A stretch of DNA of 52,336 nucleotides from Synechococcus sp. AG-683-C23 (GCA_003208835.1 QCVD01000012.1:1-52336); one strand, 5' to 3'. Positions 8,904 to 16,767 are shown, counted from the first letter of the stretch. Program-made: numbers and translations. The notes: generated by a model not told the origin, from the sequence alone.

Positions 8904-8940
8904 GTTGAGTTGATCCCCAATCCAGTCATCCAGTCGAGCT
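8904..8940 (-). repeat. 37-bp direct repeat, copy B
   Basis: This is the stop-codon end of the gene at 8926-9240 and the partner of 7409-7445. It is the intact parent copy, because it is continuous with a full open frame. Confidence 0.75.
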
Positions 8941-9240
8941 GCTTAATGCAAGCAACAACAGCTCCAGGGTTTTCTGTTGCTTCGCCTGACCAGCCGCGGC
9001 CATCAGCGTCTGAATAGACCATGCCAGCAGTTCAAGTCGAACAATACCTGTTTCATCTACATCGTCCTTGATCTGAGTCCAGGCACGCTTCATTAGCTCG
9101 TAACCCCGAGCCCTGCTGATCCCCCATTCCTTTCTGGTAAAAGCAAGACACTCGGTATTTGGAGTGCCAGCAAGGATCATTCCCTGGAGGGCATCGATAC
9201 GTTCGGAGGTCTCTGCTGCTGTTGCTCGTGCCATGGCCAA
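8926..9240 (-). CDS. Small helix-turn-helix-like protein, possibly phage/terminase-small-subunit-like
   Basis: A 104-residue, mostly helical protein. Residues 12-50 (LQGMILAGTPNTE, then WGISRARGYELMKRAW) look like a helix-turn-helix with a WG-S-R turn, a pattern seen in small terminase subunits and related DNA-binding proteins. The plus-strand gene at 10773 has a similar pattern (MIGEGWDLSEL, WGLSSIQMLSYVKDA), so the two may be diverged paralogues. Its 3' end is duplicated at 7409-7445. Function is unknown; the phage link is an inference. Confidence 0.65.
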   Translation of the reverse strand: MAMARATAAETSERIDALQGMILAGTPNTECLAFTRKEWGISRARGYELMKRAWTQIKDDVDETGIVRLELLAWSIQTLMAAAGQAKQQKTLELLLLALSSSTG

Positions 9241-9403
9241 AAAGACCTTTCGTTCAGCCCAATAAGAACTGAGTTAGTCCATTCTGATTGAGCAAGCATT
9301 GACTTTTGAACGAATAGTGAAACCAAGTAGGACAAATCTGCTCACCATTCTACGCATATGATTTGTATTAATTAGGAGTCAGCCCAGTATTGGCAATGGT
9401 TTT

Positions 9404-9464
9404 GGAGCTGTTAAACGCCTCTATGGCATGCAGGGGGTCAGCGATTCGAATCCGCTTGGCTCCA
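9404..9464 (+). pseudogene. tRNA-Ala(GGC)-like remnant lacking a D-arm
   Basis: The 3' half matches a bacterial tRNA-Ala(GGC). There is a seven-base anticodon loop ATGGCAT (9423-9429), a variable loop, a T-arm with TTCGAAT, and an acceptor strand ending TGGCTCCA at 9464. The anticodon stem has a C-C mismatch and the T-stem an A-C mismatch. GGAGCTG at 9404-9410 can pair with TGGCTCC, but only seven bases separate it from the anticodon stem, so the D-arm is missing. It is not a working tRNA. The likely origin is an integration scar at a tRNA gene or an internal deletion. Confidence 0.75.
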
Positions 9465-9500
9465 TTTCAACAATAAACCAGTCATTGACAAGTTTTTCGG

Positions 9501-9523
9501 CGGCTTTTGAAAGCCGTCTTTTT
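9501..9523 (+). terminator. Rho-independent terminator after the tRNA-Ala remnant
   Basis: CGGCTT (9501-9506) pairs with AAGCCG (9511-9516) around a TTGA loop, followed by TCTTTTT. It sits 37 bp after the tRNA remnant, as expected for the original 3' flank of that tRNA gene. Confidence 0.75.
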
Positions 9524-9550
9524 AGTGCCTAAATGGCTAGATATCACTCT

Positions 9551-9590
9551 TGATGCGCAAAATGATGCGCAAAAATTTTGGGTGATGCGC
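9551..9590 (+). repeat. Three copies of TGATGCGCA
   Basis: The nonamer TGATGCGCA begins at 9551, 9563 and 9583, just beyond the tRNA-Ala remnant and its terminator. Clustered short repeats next to a tRNA 3' end could be recombinase arm-binding sites or the start of a decayed integrase gene. No integrase coding sequence is recognisable here. Confidence 0.6.
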
Positions 9591-9648
9591 ATGGCAGCGA
9601 CTAGTTGGCCGTGATGCTGCTTTAGAGGCAGAACCAATCCATAGCGGT

Positions 9649-9879
9649 GTGCCGCAAGCGTTCATCGACTGGACGTGGCAAACCTGGTTGCCTGCCAACC
9701 TGCACCGCTACGAAAGGCAGATCACAGAACACATCACCTACCTCGATCTAAAGATCGATGGGTTGAACAAAGATCTCGAACACATCGCTGGTGGTGTTCT
9801 TGATGATCGTGATGCTGCTGCTGACCTTCGGGACCGGCTGCAGCGTGAGCTTGATGCGCGGGAGATGGGTGACGACTAA
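9649..9879 (+). CDS. Small helical hypothetical protein
   Basis: A 76-residue frame with a putative GTG start in GTGCCGCAAGCG. The open frame extends further upstream to a TGA near 9585 (adding residues such as RLVGRDAALEAEP), so the true start is uncertain. The sequence is charged and probably coiled-coil from residue 18 on. I recognise no family. Its stop overlaps by four bases the stop of the convergent secreted protein gene. Confidence 0.5.
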   Translation: MPQAFIDWTWQTWLPANLHRYERQITEHITYLDLKIDGLNKDLEHIAGGVLDDRDAAADLRDRLQRELDAREMGDD

Positions 9880-10109
9880 TCCATCAGCCAATAAAAATCG
9901 TCCTCCCAGACCTGACCCCTGCCGCTATTTCGCCTGCGTTTCCTGGACTTGGTTTGTTCAAGCAGCGGCGGAGGTGGCAGAAGCAAATACGGCAGGACCG
10001 GTATTGCCTCCGGCCTTTCTCCATAAGGAATCACCTGCAGGCGAATGGGTTCCGATCCCCATACAGGCACTGCTGTCAGTACCAACAACGCAAGCAATGC
10101 CCTACGCAC
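9876..10109 (-). CDS. Small secreted hypothetical protein
   Basis: A 77-residue protein beginning with a classic signal peptide: MRR, then ALLALLVLTAVPVWG, with probable cleavage near residue 18. The mature part is proline-rich (LLLPPPPLLEQ) and ends in a basic then acidic tail. I recognise no family. It is convergent with the gene ending at 9879. Confidence 0.6.
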   Translation of the reverse strand: MRRALLALLVLTAVPVWGSEPIRLQVIPYGERPEAIPVLPYLLLPPPPLLEQTKSRKRRRNSGRGQVWEDDFYWLMD

Positions 10110-10120
10110 GCCTTATCTGA

Positions 10121-10318
10121 AAAAAGACCCTAATTCTGGATCACATCGCTCCAACACTGGTTCTGGATGTTGTGGACAAATGGCCTCGCTCAACAACACG
10201 CACCAAGTGGTTTCGCATCACTCGCGAACTGATTCAAAGAGTTATCGCTGATATGAATTTAGATCCTGATTCGTTATCGCAGGTCGAAGAAGCGTTTATC
10301 TCTGCGGGGTTGCTTTGA
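10121..10318 (+). pseudogene. 3' fragment of an unrecognised gene (partner of 7316-7388)
   Basis: An open stretch of 65 codons follows TGA 10118-10120 and ends at TGA 10316-10318, with a natural-looking C-terminus (VVDKWPRSTTRTKWFRITRE ... ISAGLL). No ATG, GTG or TTG is well placed at its beginning. A 51-bp part is repeated in inverted orientation at 7335-7385. It abuts, tail to tail, the minus-strand gene ending at 10319. Confidence 0.55.
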
Positions 10319-10737
10319 TCAATGCTGATCTGCGAGTTCAACAACTCGTCGGCAGTAAGCAACGAACTCCTCAGGTGCCATATCTCCTTTGGCATCGTTG
10401 GTCTGCCAGCTGACAATTTCAAAGTCAGGCACCGGTTCTGCTTTGACGTGATCAACGGTTGGCAGCATCGCCATCTCCCGTTTATAGGCAGCTCCTTTCT
10501 CCTTGCTTGCCTTGTTGTCGTACTTGCCGAGCAATTTTGGATTGAGCTTGGAACCGTCGTAAGGATCGAAGCCTTTACAACGATGAAATGCCTCATCGAT
10601 GTCTTCTATCGCTTCTCTAAACGAGTAGGTGCCACCGCGTTTTTTGTCGCGTCTAGGACTGCTACAGCCTTTTTCTGCAGCAATTTGCTGTAGTCCAAAT
10701 CGCTAATTCCAACCCAGTCAGGAGCTGTCCAGCTCAC
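10319..10737 (-). pseudogene. Frameshifted HNH-like uncharacterised protein
   Basis: GTG 10737, with AGAGG seven bases upstream, opens a frame (MSWTAPDWVGISDLDYSKLL) that stops after 43 codons. The adjacent frame then carries SPRRDKKRGG, FDPYDGSKLNPKLLGKYDN, LPTVDH and WQTNDAKGD, ending at 10319. I recall a family of uncharacterised, HNH-nuclease-like bacterial proteins with RRDxKRG, LPTVDH and TNDAK motifs, and both pieces fit it. A single base change in phase near 10650-10670 would restore one chain of about 139 residues. Only the 3' piece (10319-10534) has its own ATG. A sequencing error cannot be excluded. Confidence 0.65.
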
Positions 10738-10772
10738 GCAAATACCTCTAATCCACTGCTATCTAGATAGCC

Positions 10773-10955
10773 ATGACTCCTCAGCGCGCCACTGTTAGTG
10801 AAAAGAAGCAGCGTCGTGCCTACGTTCTTCGCATGATCGGTGAAGGCTGGGATCTTAGTGAACTAACGACGCAGATACAGGATTCATGGGGGTTGTCCAG
10901 TATTCAAATGCTTAGTTACGTTAAAGATGCTCATGATGAGTTTGTTAATCATTAA
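10773..10955 (+). CDS. Small helix-turn-helix-like protein
   Basis: A 60-residue basic then acidic helical protein (YVLRMIGEGWDLSELTTQI, then WGLSSIQMLSYVKDAH). The arrangement resembles the N-terminal helix-turn-helix of small terminase or other phage-type DNA-binding proteins, and the protein at 8926-9240. It starts at ATG 10773, 36 bp from the divergent frameshifted gene. Confidence 0.6.
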   Translation: MTPQRATVSEKKQRRAYVLRMIGEGWDLSELTTQIQDSWGLSSIQMLSYVKDAHDEFVNH

Positions 10956-10978
10956 AAGTCAAAGATAGCGATTTGCCA

Positions 10979-13183
10979 TTAACTCTCGTTGACAGCTTTA
11001 ATGAACTTTGTTGTTGGAAAAGGTATTTGAAGTGATAGATCTTCATATTTTCTGATGATGCGTTCATTCAAGCGGTCTAGGGCGTGCAAAAAGGCGCCAT
11101 ACGTTTCATGTTTAGCAACGTATAAGAGAATAAAATTGTAGCAATCATCGGAAATGCGTAGGTGCGCTCCATCAAATTCTAGCATCGGATCTTCTAGGAC
11201 AACCCCCTTAAGAATACTTGGGAATTTCTCAATAAGATCTGCTGGAGTTCGTAGTCCAAGCCTGAGAATTTGACGACTTAAGCGTACTTGGGAAAGGAAC
11301 TGAAGTGTTCTTTTTAAGACTGCTTCTCTCAGTTCTATGTATTCGGCCCAAGTGTCTAAATCTTTTGTCTGAAGTAAGCAATAAATGTCTAGTACAAGTT
11401 GAGAGTCCTGGCGGTTGATGCTGACAAAGCTTTTGACAAAAGCTTGCTGGCTGCTTATGTAATTTCTTGTAAGGCGAATTAGTTCACTAATTTGCCCTGT
11501 ACTCAGTTTGTCTGTGATGTCAATATTTAAGCTAAGACCTTGGCACTCTTCATTGCCTAATTGCTTGCTGTAGTTTTGTATCGTGTTTTCATCTGCGGCG
11601 GCATTGGGGATGGTAATGAGGCTGTCCTGCGTTTGAATCTCAATTGATCGAAGTCCGATTTTTCGCACAAATCCTGTGGCTTCACCTACGCGGCATAGTT
11701 CACCGATTCGGAGATGTTGATCTGCCTGGATGGCGAGACCGGCAAACAGGTTTCCAAGGAGTTTGGATGCTCCCAGTCCGATAGCTAGACCTGGAACCGC
11801 GGACAAAGCCAGGACGGCTCCGGGTGACAATCCGAGTCCCAAGAGCAGCCGGTACATCAGTCCAACTCCTGAAGCGACGCCCAGGGTTCTGCACACAGGC
11901 ATAATCAAACTGATTTGACGTCGACGCGCCAAGATCTGGCTTGAGCTTTTGTTCTCTAAACGATTCATTCGATGCTTTAGGTTTCTCCCGATGGCTTCCA
12001 GTGTGATGTATGTAAGAACAACAAGAAGGGTGAAATAAATTATTTCGAATAAGAAAGTGATAATAATTAGCAGTATCCCTGTGTAATTGAGATATTCTTC
12101 AATAAAGATTTCTACGGATTTTGTTAGTACAACGATCGGGGCAATGGCGGCACTAACCTTCCAGTAAGTGGAGATGACCTCCGTTGGATCGGGATGCTCT
12201 TTGCCAGCTAGTTTGGCGAATTTTTTGAAACTATAAATGCTAATAATATAGAGTGTGAAGCCATAGATAAATACAGCGATGATTCCAAATGTTGTTTGAA
12301 AAATGGTTTCGCCACCGAGGATTTCTTTCTCTAAGAAGTCATGGCCCCATTTTGGAATGGCAACGTACCATTTTGGTGGAACGAGATGACCCGGCGTATG
12401 GATGAAGTCTTCATAGAATGTCGGCGTTTTGTATTTACTATCCGTCATCTCTGCAAGTCTTGGATAAATCTCCTTGTACATTTTTCCCGCATTTTTTGTG
12501 GTTTCAGCGGAGAACAAATATCCGAAACTTGTCTCGTTGGTGACCAGTCGATTCGTTAAAGAGATTGGCGTACCGGATAATCGCCAAATATAGGATTTGT
12601 CGAGTGATTTGGTTGAAATATCTTGCTTTACCTCACCTTCGAAAAGCTTAATGGGCTCAATGGAGGTGTAGAAAATATAATCAAGCAGATGCTTGATTTC
12701 GATTGCCGACTCGTCTGCAAGATGCTTTCGGACACTTTCGGGGAACTGTGTGGCATCCAATGCCTTGACAGCTACTTCGAACAAGTGCTCAATATTCTCG
12801 ATTTCATACTGGGTTTCCTCGTTCCAGAAAAGACCAGGACTCTCTTTGTATGACTGACTAATTTCATCGGATCTGTTGCCGACAATAGCCATCACTGCGT
12901 AAAAGTTTAAAAGGGTTTCCTGTGCAGAATTCCCAACGACTTCGCCGATCGGATTGTCAATCCAGATGTTGTAACGCCGCTCTAATTCGTTGTAGAAAGG
13001 TTGCTCCTCAATCGGGATGAAATTATCTTGCCGAGGCTCCATTGACGGTGCGATTTTTTTCACTCCGCCGGCATTGGCTGATGGCGTCAATGACCATGCT
13101 GAAGAAATCAAGACTGAGAAGAGCACGACGCTCAACATCGCGCTGATCAGTATTCTCCAAAAGTTTTTCAGGAGTCGCCTCAC
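10979..13183 (-). CDS. MscS-family mechanosensitive ion channel
   Basis: A 734-residue membrane protein. Residues 1-36 form a signal peptide or first helix. A long extracytoplasmic region (about 40-285) follows, with further membrane helices near 295-320 and 345-400, and the conserved MscS pore and beta domain near 430-540. The pore helix is rich in Gly and Ala (ALSAVPGLAIGLGASKLLGN), followed by the upper beta domain (LRIGELCRVGEATGFVRKIG, then IPNA). It would release solutes under hypo-osmotic stress, or act as a modulated MscS-like channel given the large N-terminal extension. It is a single gene with no operon partner. Confidence 0.9.
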   Translation of the reverse strand: MRRLLKNFWRILISAMLSVVLFSVLISSAWSLTPSANAGGVKKIAPSMEPRQDNFIPIEEQPFYNELERRYNIWIDNPIGEVVGNSAQETLLNFYAVMAIVGNRSDEISQSYKESPGLFWNEETQYEIENIEHLFEVAVKALDATQFPESVRKHLADESAIEIKHLLDYIFYTSIEPIKLFEGEVKQDISTKSLDKSYIWRLSGTPISLTNRLVTNETSFGYLFSAETTKNAGKMYKEIYPRLAEMTDSKYKTPTFYEDFIHTPGHLVPPKWYVAIPKWGHDFLEKEILGGETIFQTTFGIIAVFIYGFTLYIISIYSFKKFAKLAGKEHPDPTEVISTYWKVSAAIAPIVVLTKSVEIFIEEYLNYTGILLIIITFLFEIIYFTLLVVLTYITLEAIGRNLKHRMNRLENKSSSQILARRRQISLIMPVCRTLGVASGVGLMYRLLLGLGLSPGAVLALSAVPGLAIGLGASKLLGNLFAGLAIQADQHLRIGELCRVGEATGFVRKIGLRSIEIQTQDSLITIPNAAADENTIQNYSKQLGNEECQGLSLNIDITDKLSTGQISELIRLTRNYISSQQAFVKSFVSINRQDSQLVLDIYCLLQTKDLDTWAEYIELREAVLKRTLQFLSQVRLSRQILRLGLRTPADLIEKFPSILKGVVLEDPMLEFDGAHLRISDDCYNFILLYVAKHETYGAFLHALDRLNERIIRKYEDLSLQIPFPTTKFIKAVNES

Positions 13184-13400
13184 AAAGTGTGTCTCAATAA
13201 CAATTACACCTTAATGCAGATATCAGAGGCTATGTATGTGACTACACAAACAAGCTTTCAATTCTGAACAGGCCCGTTTGATCTTCTGTATTCCGTATGG
13301 AGCCCAACGCGATACCCTTGTTGCAGGAGTCATTCATTTAGTTATCGATGCCACGGGAGCTATTGTTTTTTGACTATTACTAACAGTTAGCCCTGCGCGA

Positions 13401-13667
13401 TCAGGCCTCGCGGGTCTGCCACGCAGGTTCATCGAGCAGAGTTGGATCAAGGGCCTGCCTAATGCTGTCCGTCAGAGCTTCTCTAGAAATCAGTTCACCG
13501 CCCATGTTGCACATTTGGAACGGTAGGTCTCCAGACTCAATCATCAGATCAAACGGCAGTCCGGCGGCTTGTTCAATAAAAGAGATGCAGCTATGGATTT
13601 CGGGCAATGTTTGATTCGCTTCTTGATCACGCTCTAACCCTTGCATGTTCATGATTTCAAGACTCAA
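13401..13667 (-). CDS. Small acidic hypothetical protein
   Basis: An 88-residue soluble acidic protein with two Cys (residues 27 and 53) and the motif MCNMGGELISREALTDSIRQ. No family is recognised. ATG 13667 is used, but ATG 13652 (MNMQGLE) is also possible. It lies between the MscS gene and a small secreted protein, both on the same strand but more than 200 bp away. Confidence 0.55.
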   Translation of the reverse strand: MSLEIMNMQGLERDQEANQTLPEIHSCISFIEQAAGLPFDLMIESGDLPFQMCNMGGELISREALTDSIRQALDPTLLDEPAWQTREA

Positions 13668-14008
13668 TCGATACCGAATAGCTCAGTCTTTGATTCTATT
13701 GCTCCAACGGTAGTTCTTGACGAGGCATTGTTTCTACCTCTAGCTGAGCTTTGGTCTTAGAAAAAAGTCAGATAGAAATAAAGATGCCTAATGCGGTGAC
13801 GGCCAGACGAAGTAGATTTAGCTTAAGTTTTTTTATTTAAAATTAATGCGAATATGATGCTTGTTGGAGTACTTGCATTGATTGATCTATATTGCTAATT
13901 TTGCTATTCAGGATGTATCAAATGACAGCCAATCGATCCATTATTTATTCTTAAAGGAGTGCCGATTATTTCAACGGAATACCGAAATAGATAAGGCTAT
14001 AGTCGACA
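13668..14008. other. Intergenic stretch with no gene seen
   Basis: AT-rich sequence with many TTTATT-type runs. The plus-strand frame 13882-14079 overlaps the secreted protein gene and has no support. No hairpin with a T-run was found. Confidence 0.4.
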
Positions 14009-14338
14009 TCATCCATCGCCAGCACATCCGTTCCATTCGTTGCAGGGCTGTTCCCAAAACACACGCAATATGCCGTTAGGCGATCGGAATACGATTCCGC
14101 CGTAGTCGTTGGTGCGTGTATAAAAGTTCCCCTGCGGATCAGCGTTAAATCGATATTCGATACGTCCGCGGTATACGCTGACATTGCCAGCTGACTGGCT
14201 GAAGCTGCATGTCTTGGTTTCTGTTGGTTGATGACCGGCTTGCTGGGTGAAGCACCAAACTTGAGCTGTATCGGCCTTTGCTGGTGTGGCAATCGCTGAG
14301 AGAGCGATGGCAATCGTTGTAAGCGTGGTGCGGATCAT
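14009..14338 (-). CDS. Small secreted hypothetical protein
   Basis: A 109-residue protein with a clear signal peptide (residues 1-22, cut after AKA). The mature domain has four Cys (residues 29, 44, 99 and 104), probably forming two disulfides, plus repeated aromatic beta-strand motifs (VWCFTQQ, CSFSQSAGNVSVYRGRIEYRF). No family is recognised. It is probably periplasmic or extracellular. Confidence 0.7.
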   Translation of the reverse strand: MIRTTLTTIAIALSAIATPAKADTAQVWCFTQQAGHQPTETKTCSFSQSAGNVSVYRGRIEYRFNADPQGNFYTRTNDYGGIVFRSPNGILRVFWEQPCNEWNGCAGDG

Positions 14339-14799
14339 CGGGAATCAGACGGTGACTTGAGCCAATACAACTGGATTGTCTTGAAAATCTAATTGGTCTT
14401 GCAGCACCACGAATAGGAATGCCAATGGCATATATCCCTTAGCCCATGTCGTTTAACTATTATTACGTTTATTCGGTCGTTTTCGCAAAGATTAGATCTG
14501 TCTTCGATCTTGATTGCGGCAATGCCTATACAGCCTGAGTAAGGTATTCATCAATAATGCTTTGACTAACGATTATCAACGAGGTATTAGCAATTCAACT
14601 TGTGTGAGTATTTGCGGCAGAAAGTAATTTTCTAGATCACTAAAAATTTATATTTGCTGAAACTTGATGGATAAATTTTATCCTCTTACTTTGCTAGCAT
14701 TATTGAAATAATCAACGATCAATTGTCAGATCATAGGTCTGCAAGGCCAGCGTTATGAGTTGGCTTTGTGATGTTTGCGTTGTTTTAACGGATCGCTAA
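14339..14799. other. Intergenic stretch with no gene seen
   Basis: About 460 AT-rich bases upstream of the secreted protein and downstream of the decayed gene at 14800-15059. I find no frame, tRNA or strong hairpin in it. Confidence 0.4.
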
Positions 14800-15059
14800 T
14801 TAGTTGTAGGCCTTGGCCATCAGAGGACCTGTTTCTTCATCGGTAAGAACTGGTGTTACCTCCCAATTCAGGCATTCAGCCCATTCGGCAGCATGCTCAT
14901 AGCAAGCATTCGCATTATCGGCTTCGACCAGAATCCAACCTTCGACAGAACCAGGAGCATGAAATCTCTTCCATGACTTGCAATCAGGAAAAGGTGCCCC
15001 ATGGCCAAGAATTTCTTGGCTGCAATTTAGTGATAACCAGTCTTAAAAGACCAGTGCAT
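14800..15059 (-). pseudogene. Decayed DUF3303-like gene
   Basis: The minus strand from ATG 15059 reads MHWSFKTGYH, then TAA, then IAAKKFLAMG. It then shifts phase to GAPFPDCKSWKRFH, SVEGWILVEADNANACYEHA and AEWAECLNWEVTPVLTDEE, ending at TAA 14800-14802. The whole matches the layout of the roughly 90-residue DUF3303-type proteins common in marine Synechococcus (GW..VE, W...L.....PV.TDEE). One nonsense codon and one frameshift (at the ATGGGGCACC stretch) inactivate it. Confidence 0.75.
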
Positions 15060-15064
15060 TAAAA

Positions 15065-15110
15065 AAGTCATGTCATATTGATATTTTTCAATATTTATAT
15101 GACATGACTT
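15065..15110. repeat. Perfect 14-bp inverted repeat with nested hairpin
   Basis: AAGTCATGTCATAT at 15065-15078 is matched by its exact reverse complement at 15097-15110. The spacer contains a second pair, ATATTGA and TCAATAT, so the whole can fold as one long imperfect stem. It lies immediately upstream of the decayed DUF3303-like gene. It may be an operator, a bidirectional terminator or a mobile palindromic repeat. Confidence 0.8.
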
Positions 15111-15197
15111 GGTAAGTTTTGCTGTTAAAAATTTTACTTTCGGAACAATTGAGCCAGCGTCGACCCCTGTTGCAAGCAAGTTCTCGTGGTTGTTGCC

Positions 15198-15359
15198 TCA
15201 AAAGCCGCTGAAGCGAAGACAAACTTCTAAAGCACCCAATCCAATCAGGAAGGAGCCACCAAGCAGGGCTATTTCTTTTGGTGTTTGTACCATTGGAATC
15301 AGGGCGGAGCCCATGCGGATCTCTCCAAGAAATCTAAAGTAAATCTGAAGCTCCAACAT
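15198..15359 (-). CDS. Possible 53-residue small membrane protein
   Basis: The frame from ATG 15359 encodes a short amphipathic start followed by a hydrophobic stretch (about residues 29-47, IALLGGSFLIGLGALEV). There is no good ribosome-binding site. The overlapping plus-strand frame 15109-15342 is rich in Pro and Lys without any pattern and is probably a shadow. No family is recognised. Confidence 0.3.
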   Translation of the reverse strand: MLELQIYFRFLGEIRMGSALIPMVQTPKEIALLGGSFLIGLGALEVCLRFSGF

Positions 15360-15852
15360 GTCCGTTGATTGCAGTTTCGCGGCGATCGACCCGTCGATTT
15401 ACGTAAGTTCATGAAATAAGCGCAACAGTCTGCGGCTTTGGCTTGGTTGCTCAATAGAACTAAATGCTTTCAGTGGGAAAAGGATCCGTCGGTCGTGTGA
15501 TCCCATTCGCATACGTTCAACGTTGATGCATCACTGCAGCATTAAGACAGCCGTGTTTCAACTGAACTAGCACTTGTCTTGGTAGGGAAAGGGGTTGGCA
15601 GGACTTCGTTTTGACGATTCTCGGAGCAGCCATGGCAGCTGAGGCGGACGATTCATAGAACATTCGTCAATATCCCCCAGATGGGTGATGTCGCACGAAG
15701 GCTTCAAAGCGAATGTGGGATCACAAGATCACCCTTTTAAGGACCAGTGCTTGATGACAACGTGAATGATTCCAAATTCATCCATATCCGATGACGTGTG
15801 GGCACGCCAATCATTGCATTAGCACCATTTTTCAATTTTCATCCTCACCATA
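15360..15852. other. Intergenic stretch with no gene seen
   Basis: Roughly 490 bp with only very short frames. I see no RNA gene, no T-run hairpin and no repeat. Confidence 0.4.
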
Positions 15853-15939
15853 ATGACGATTTTTATCGCTTTACTTGGACTCGCCGTATCCATTAATGCG
15901 ATACGAGTGATTAACCAAGACTTGAATAAAAAAGGCTGA
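15853..15939 (+). CDS. Possible 28-residue single-helix membrane peptide
   Basis: ATG 15853 opens MTIFIALLGLAVSINAIRVI followed by a short charged tail ending at TGA 15937-15939. Such miniature membrane proteins are frequent in cyanobacteria, but no ribosome-binding site supports this one and I recognise no family. Confidence 0.35.
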   Translation: MTIFIALLGLAVSINAIRVINQDLNKKG

Positions 15940-16061
15940 TGAATTAATGATCTCATCAAATTCTCTACAAAAGAATATCTTCTATTCTTCTCCTCTCGCG
16001 ATGGGCTATCGAGTACCCAGCCAATTCATATGAAGTAAGTGAAGCGAGTTAAGCTAATCGT

Positions 16062-16607
16062 TTAGTCCTGATCTTGATGCTGTTTTGTTGAATCTTTGGA
16101 GCTTGAAGGCGATGATGTTTTGTTAGCAGTCAAGGCCGATCTTCCTGGCCAGCATTGGATCACCAATAACGCCACAACAATGCCAAGGGCAACATCAATA
16201 AAGCGGGTTGATGCCGTTAGCCAAATTGTTGCCCGATCAGCCTCGGTGACCACCACGGTGAAGGCGATCGCGCCAAATCGCAATGAACTTGGATGCAACC
16301 GTGCCTTGTAGCAAAGCCACCCCAACAGTCCAATAAAAATTCCATAGGACAAGAGTGATTGTGGAACAAAGCTCCCTTGAAGAGCAGCCAACACAACGCC
16401 GAGAAGTGTCCCAATTAAACGCCGCCGAGCCGTCTCAAAGGCACGATCGAGAGCTTCTAGGGAACAAACAATGGCAGATATTGGTGCCCAGTAGGCGTCC
16501 GGAAGCTGCAGGGCCTGTGCCAAGGCCAAAGACAGAACAGCTGCCAAGGCAATTTGCAGGGCGGAGCTGATCGATGCCCGCATTAACCGATCAACCTCTT
16601 TGTGCAC
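16062..16607 (-). CDS. FUSC-family / aromatic acid exporter-like membrane protein
   Basis: A 181-residue protein with about five or six hydrophobic segments. The N-terminal pattern (YWAPISAIVCSLEALDRAFE, then RRLIGTLLGVVLAALQG) is typical of FUSC / ArAE small membrane proteins, where the first helices and the RxxGTLxG motif are conserved. The C-terminus is a short Ser/Gln-rich cytoplasmic tail. It probably exports small organic acids, but the substrate is unknown. It stands alone on the minus strand. Confidence 0.75.
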   Translation of the reverse strand: MHKEVDRLMRASISSALQIALAAVLSLALAQALQLPDAYWAPISAIVCSLEALDRAFETARRRLIGTLLGVVLAALQGSFVPQSLLSYGIFIGLLGWLCYKARLHPSSLRFGAIAFTVVVTEADRATIWLTASTRFIDVALGIVVALLVIQCWPGRSALTANKTSSPSSSKDSTKQHQDQD

Positions 16608-16664
16608 GATGGCTGCAACATGACCATGCTCTACCCAGAGATACTAAAAATGGCAGGCGACTTG

Positions 16665-16755
16665 TCAAAAAGAAACCCCCGCCAAAGGCAGGGGTTTCGA
16701 AATTCTTCTCAGGAGTGTTTCCTTGTTTCCACCCTGTGAAGTATTTTTTCCTCAC
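16665..16755 (-). ncRNA. Yfr2-family (cyano-1 type) small RNA
   Basis: On the minus strand a stem-loop (16710-16737) carries GGAAACA twice in its loop (GGAAACAAGGAAACA) and is closed by CAGG-GTG against CACTCCTG. It is followed by a strong G+C hairpin (16672-16698) and TTTTT. Two GGAAACA motifs in one loop plus a terminator are the hallmark I know for the Yfr2 family of abundant picocyanobacterial small RNAs. A CATAAT box on the minus strand at 16762-16767 would place the start near 16755, for about 90 nt. Confidence 0.8.
16672..16698 (-). terminator. Rho-independent terminator of the Yfr2-type RNA
   Basis: Read on the minus strand, GAAACCCCTGCC pairs with GGCGGGGGTTTC around a TTT loop (one A opposite C) and is followed by TTTTT. 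The T-run is only on this side, so it acts for minus-strand transcription. Confidence 0.85.
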
Positions 16756-16767
16756 CCAGTTATTATG

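Noticed and set aside
10640-10662. Programmed -1 frameshift at AAAAAAC in the HNH-like gene
   Set aside because: The family-like RRDKKRG motif is already in the second frame before the heptamer, so a mutation upstream explains the data better. No strong downstream stem was seen.
11430-11450. AAGCTTTTG-type palindrome near 11440
   Set aside because: It lies within the intact MscS coding sequence and is best explained as coding sequence.
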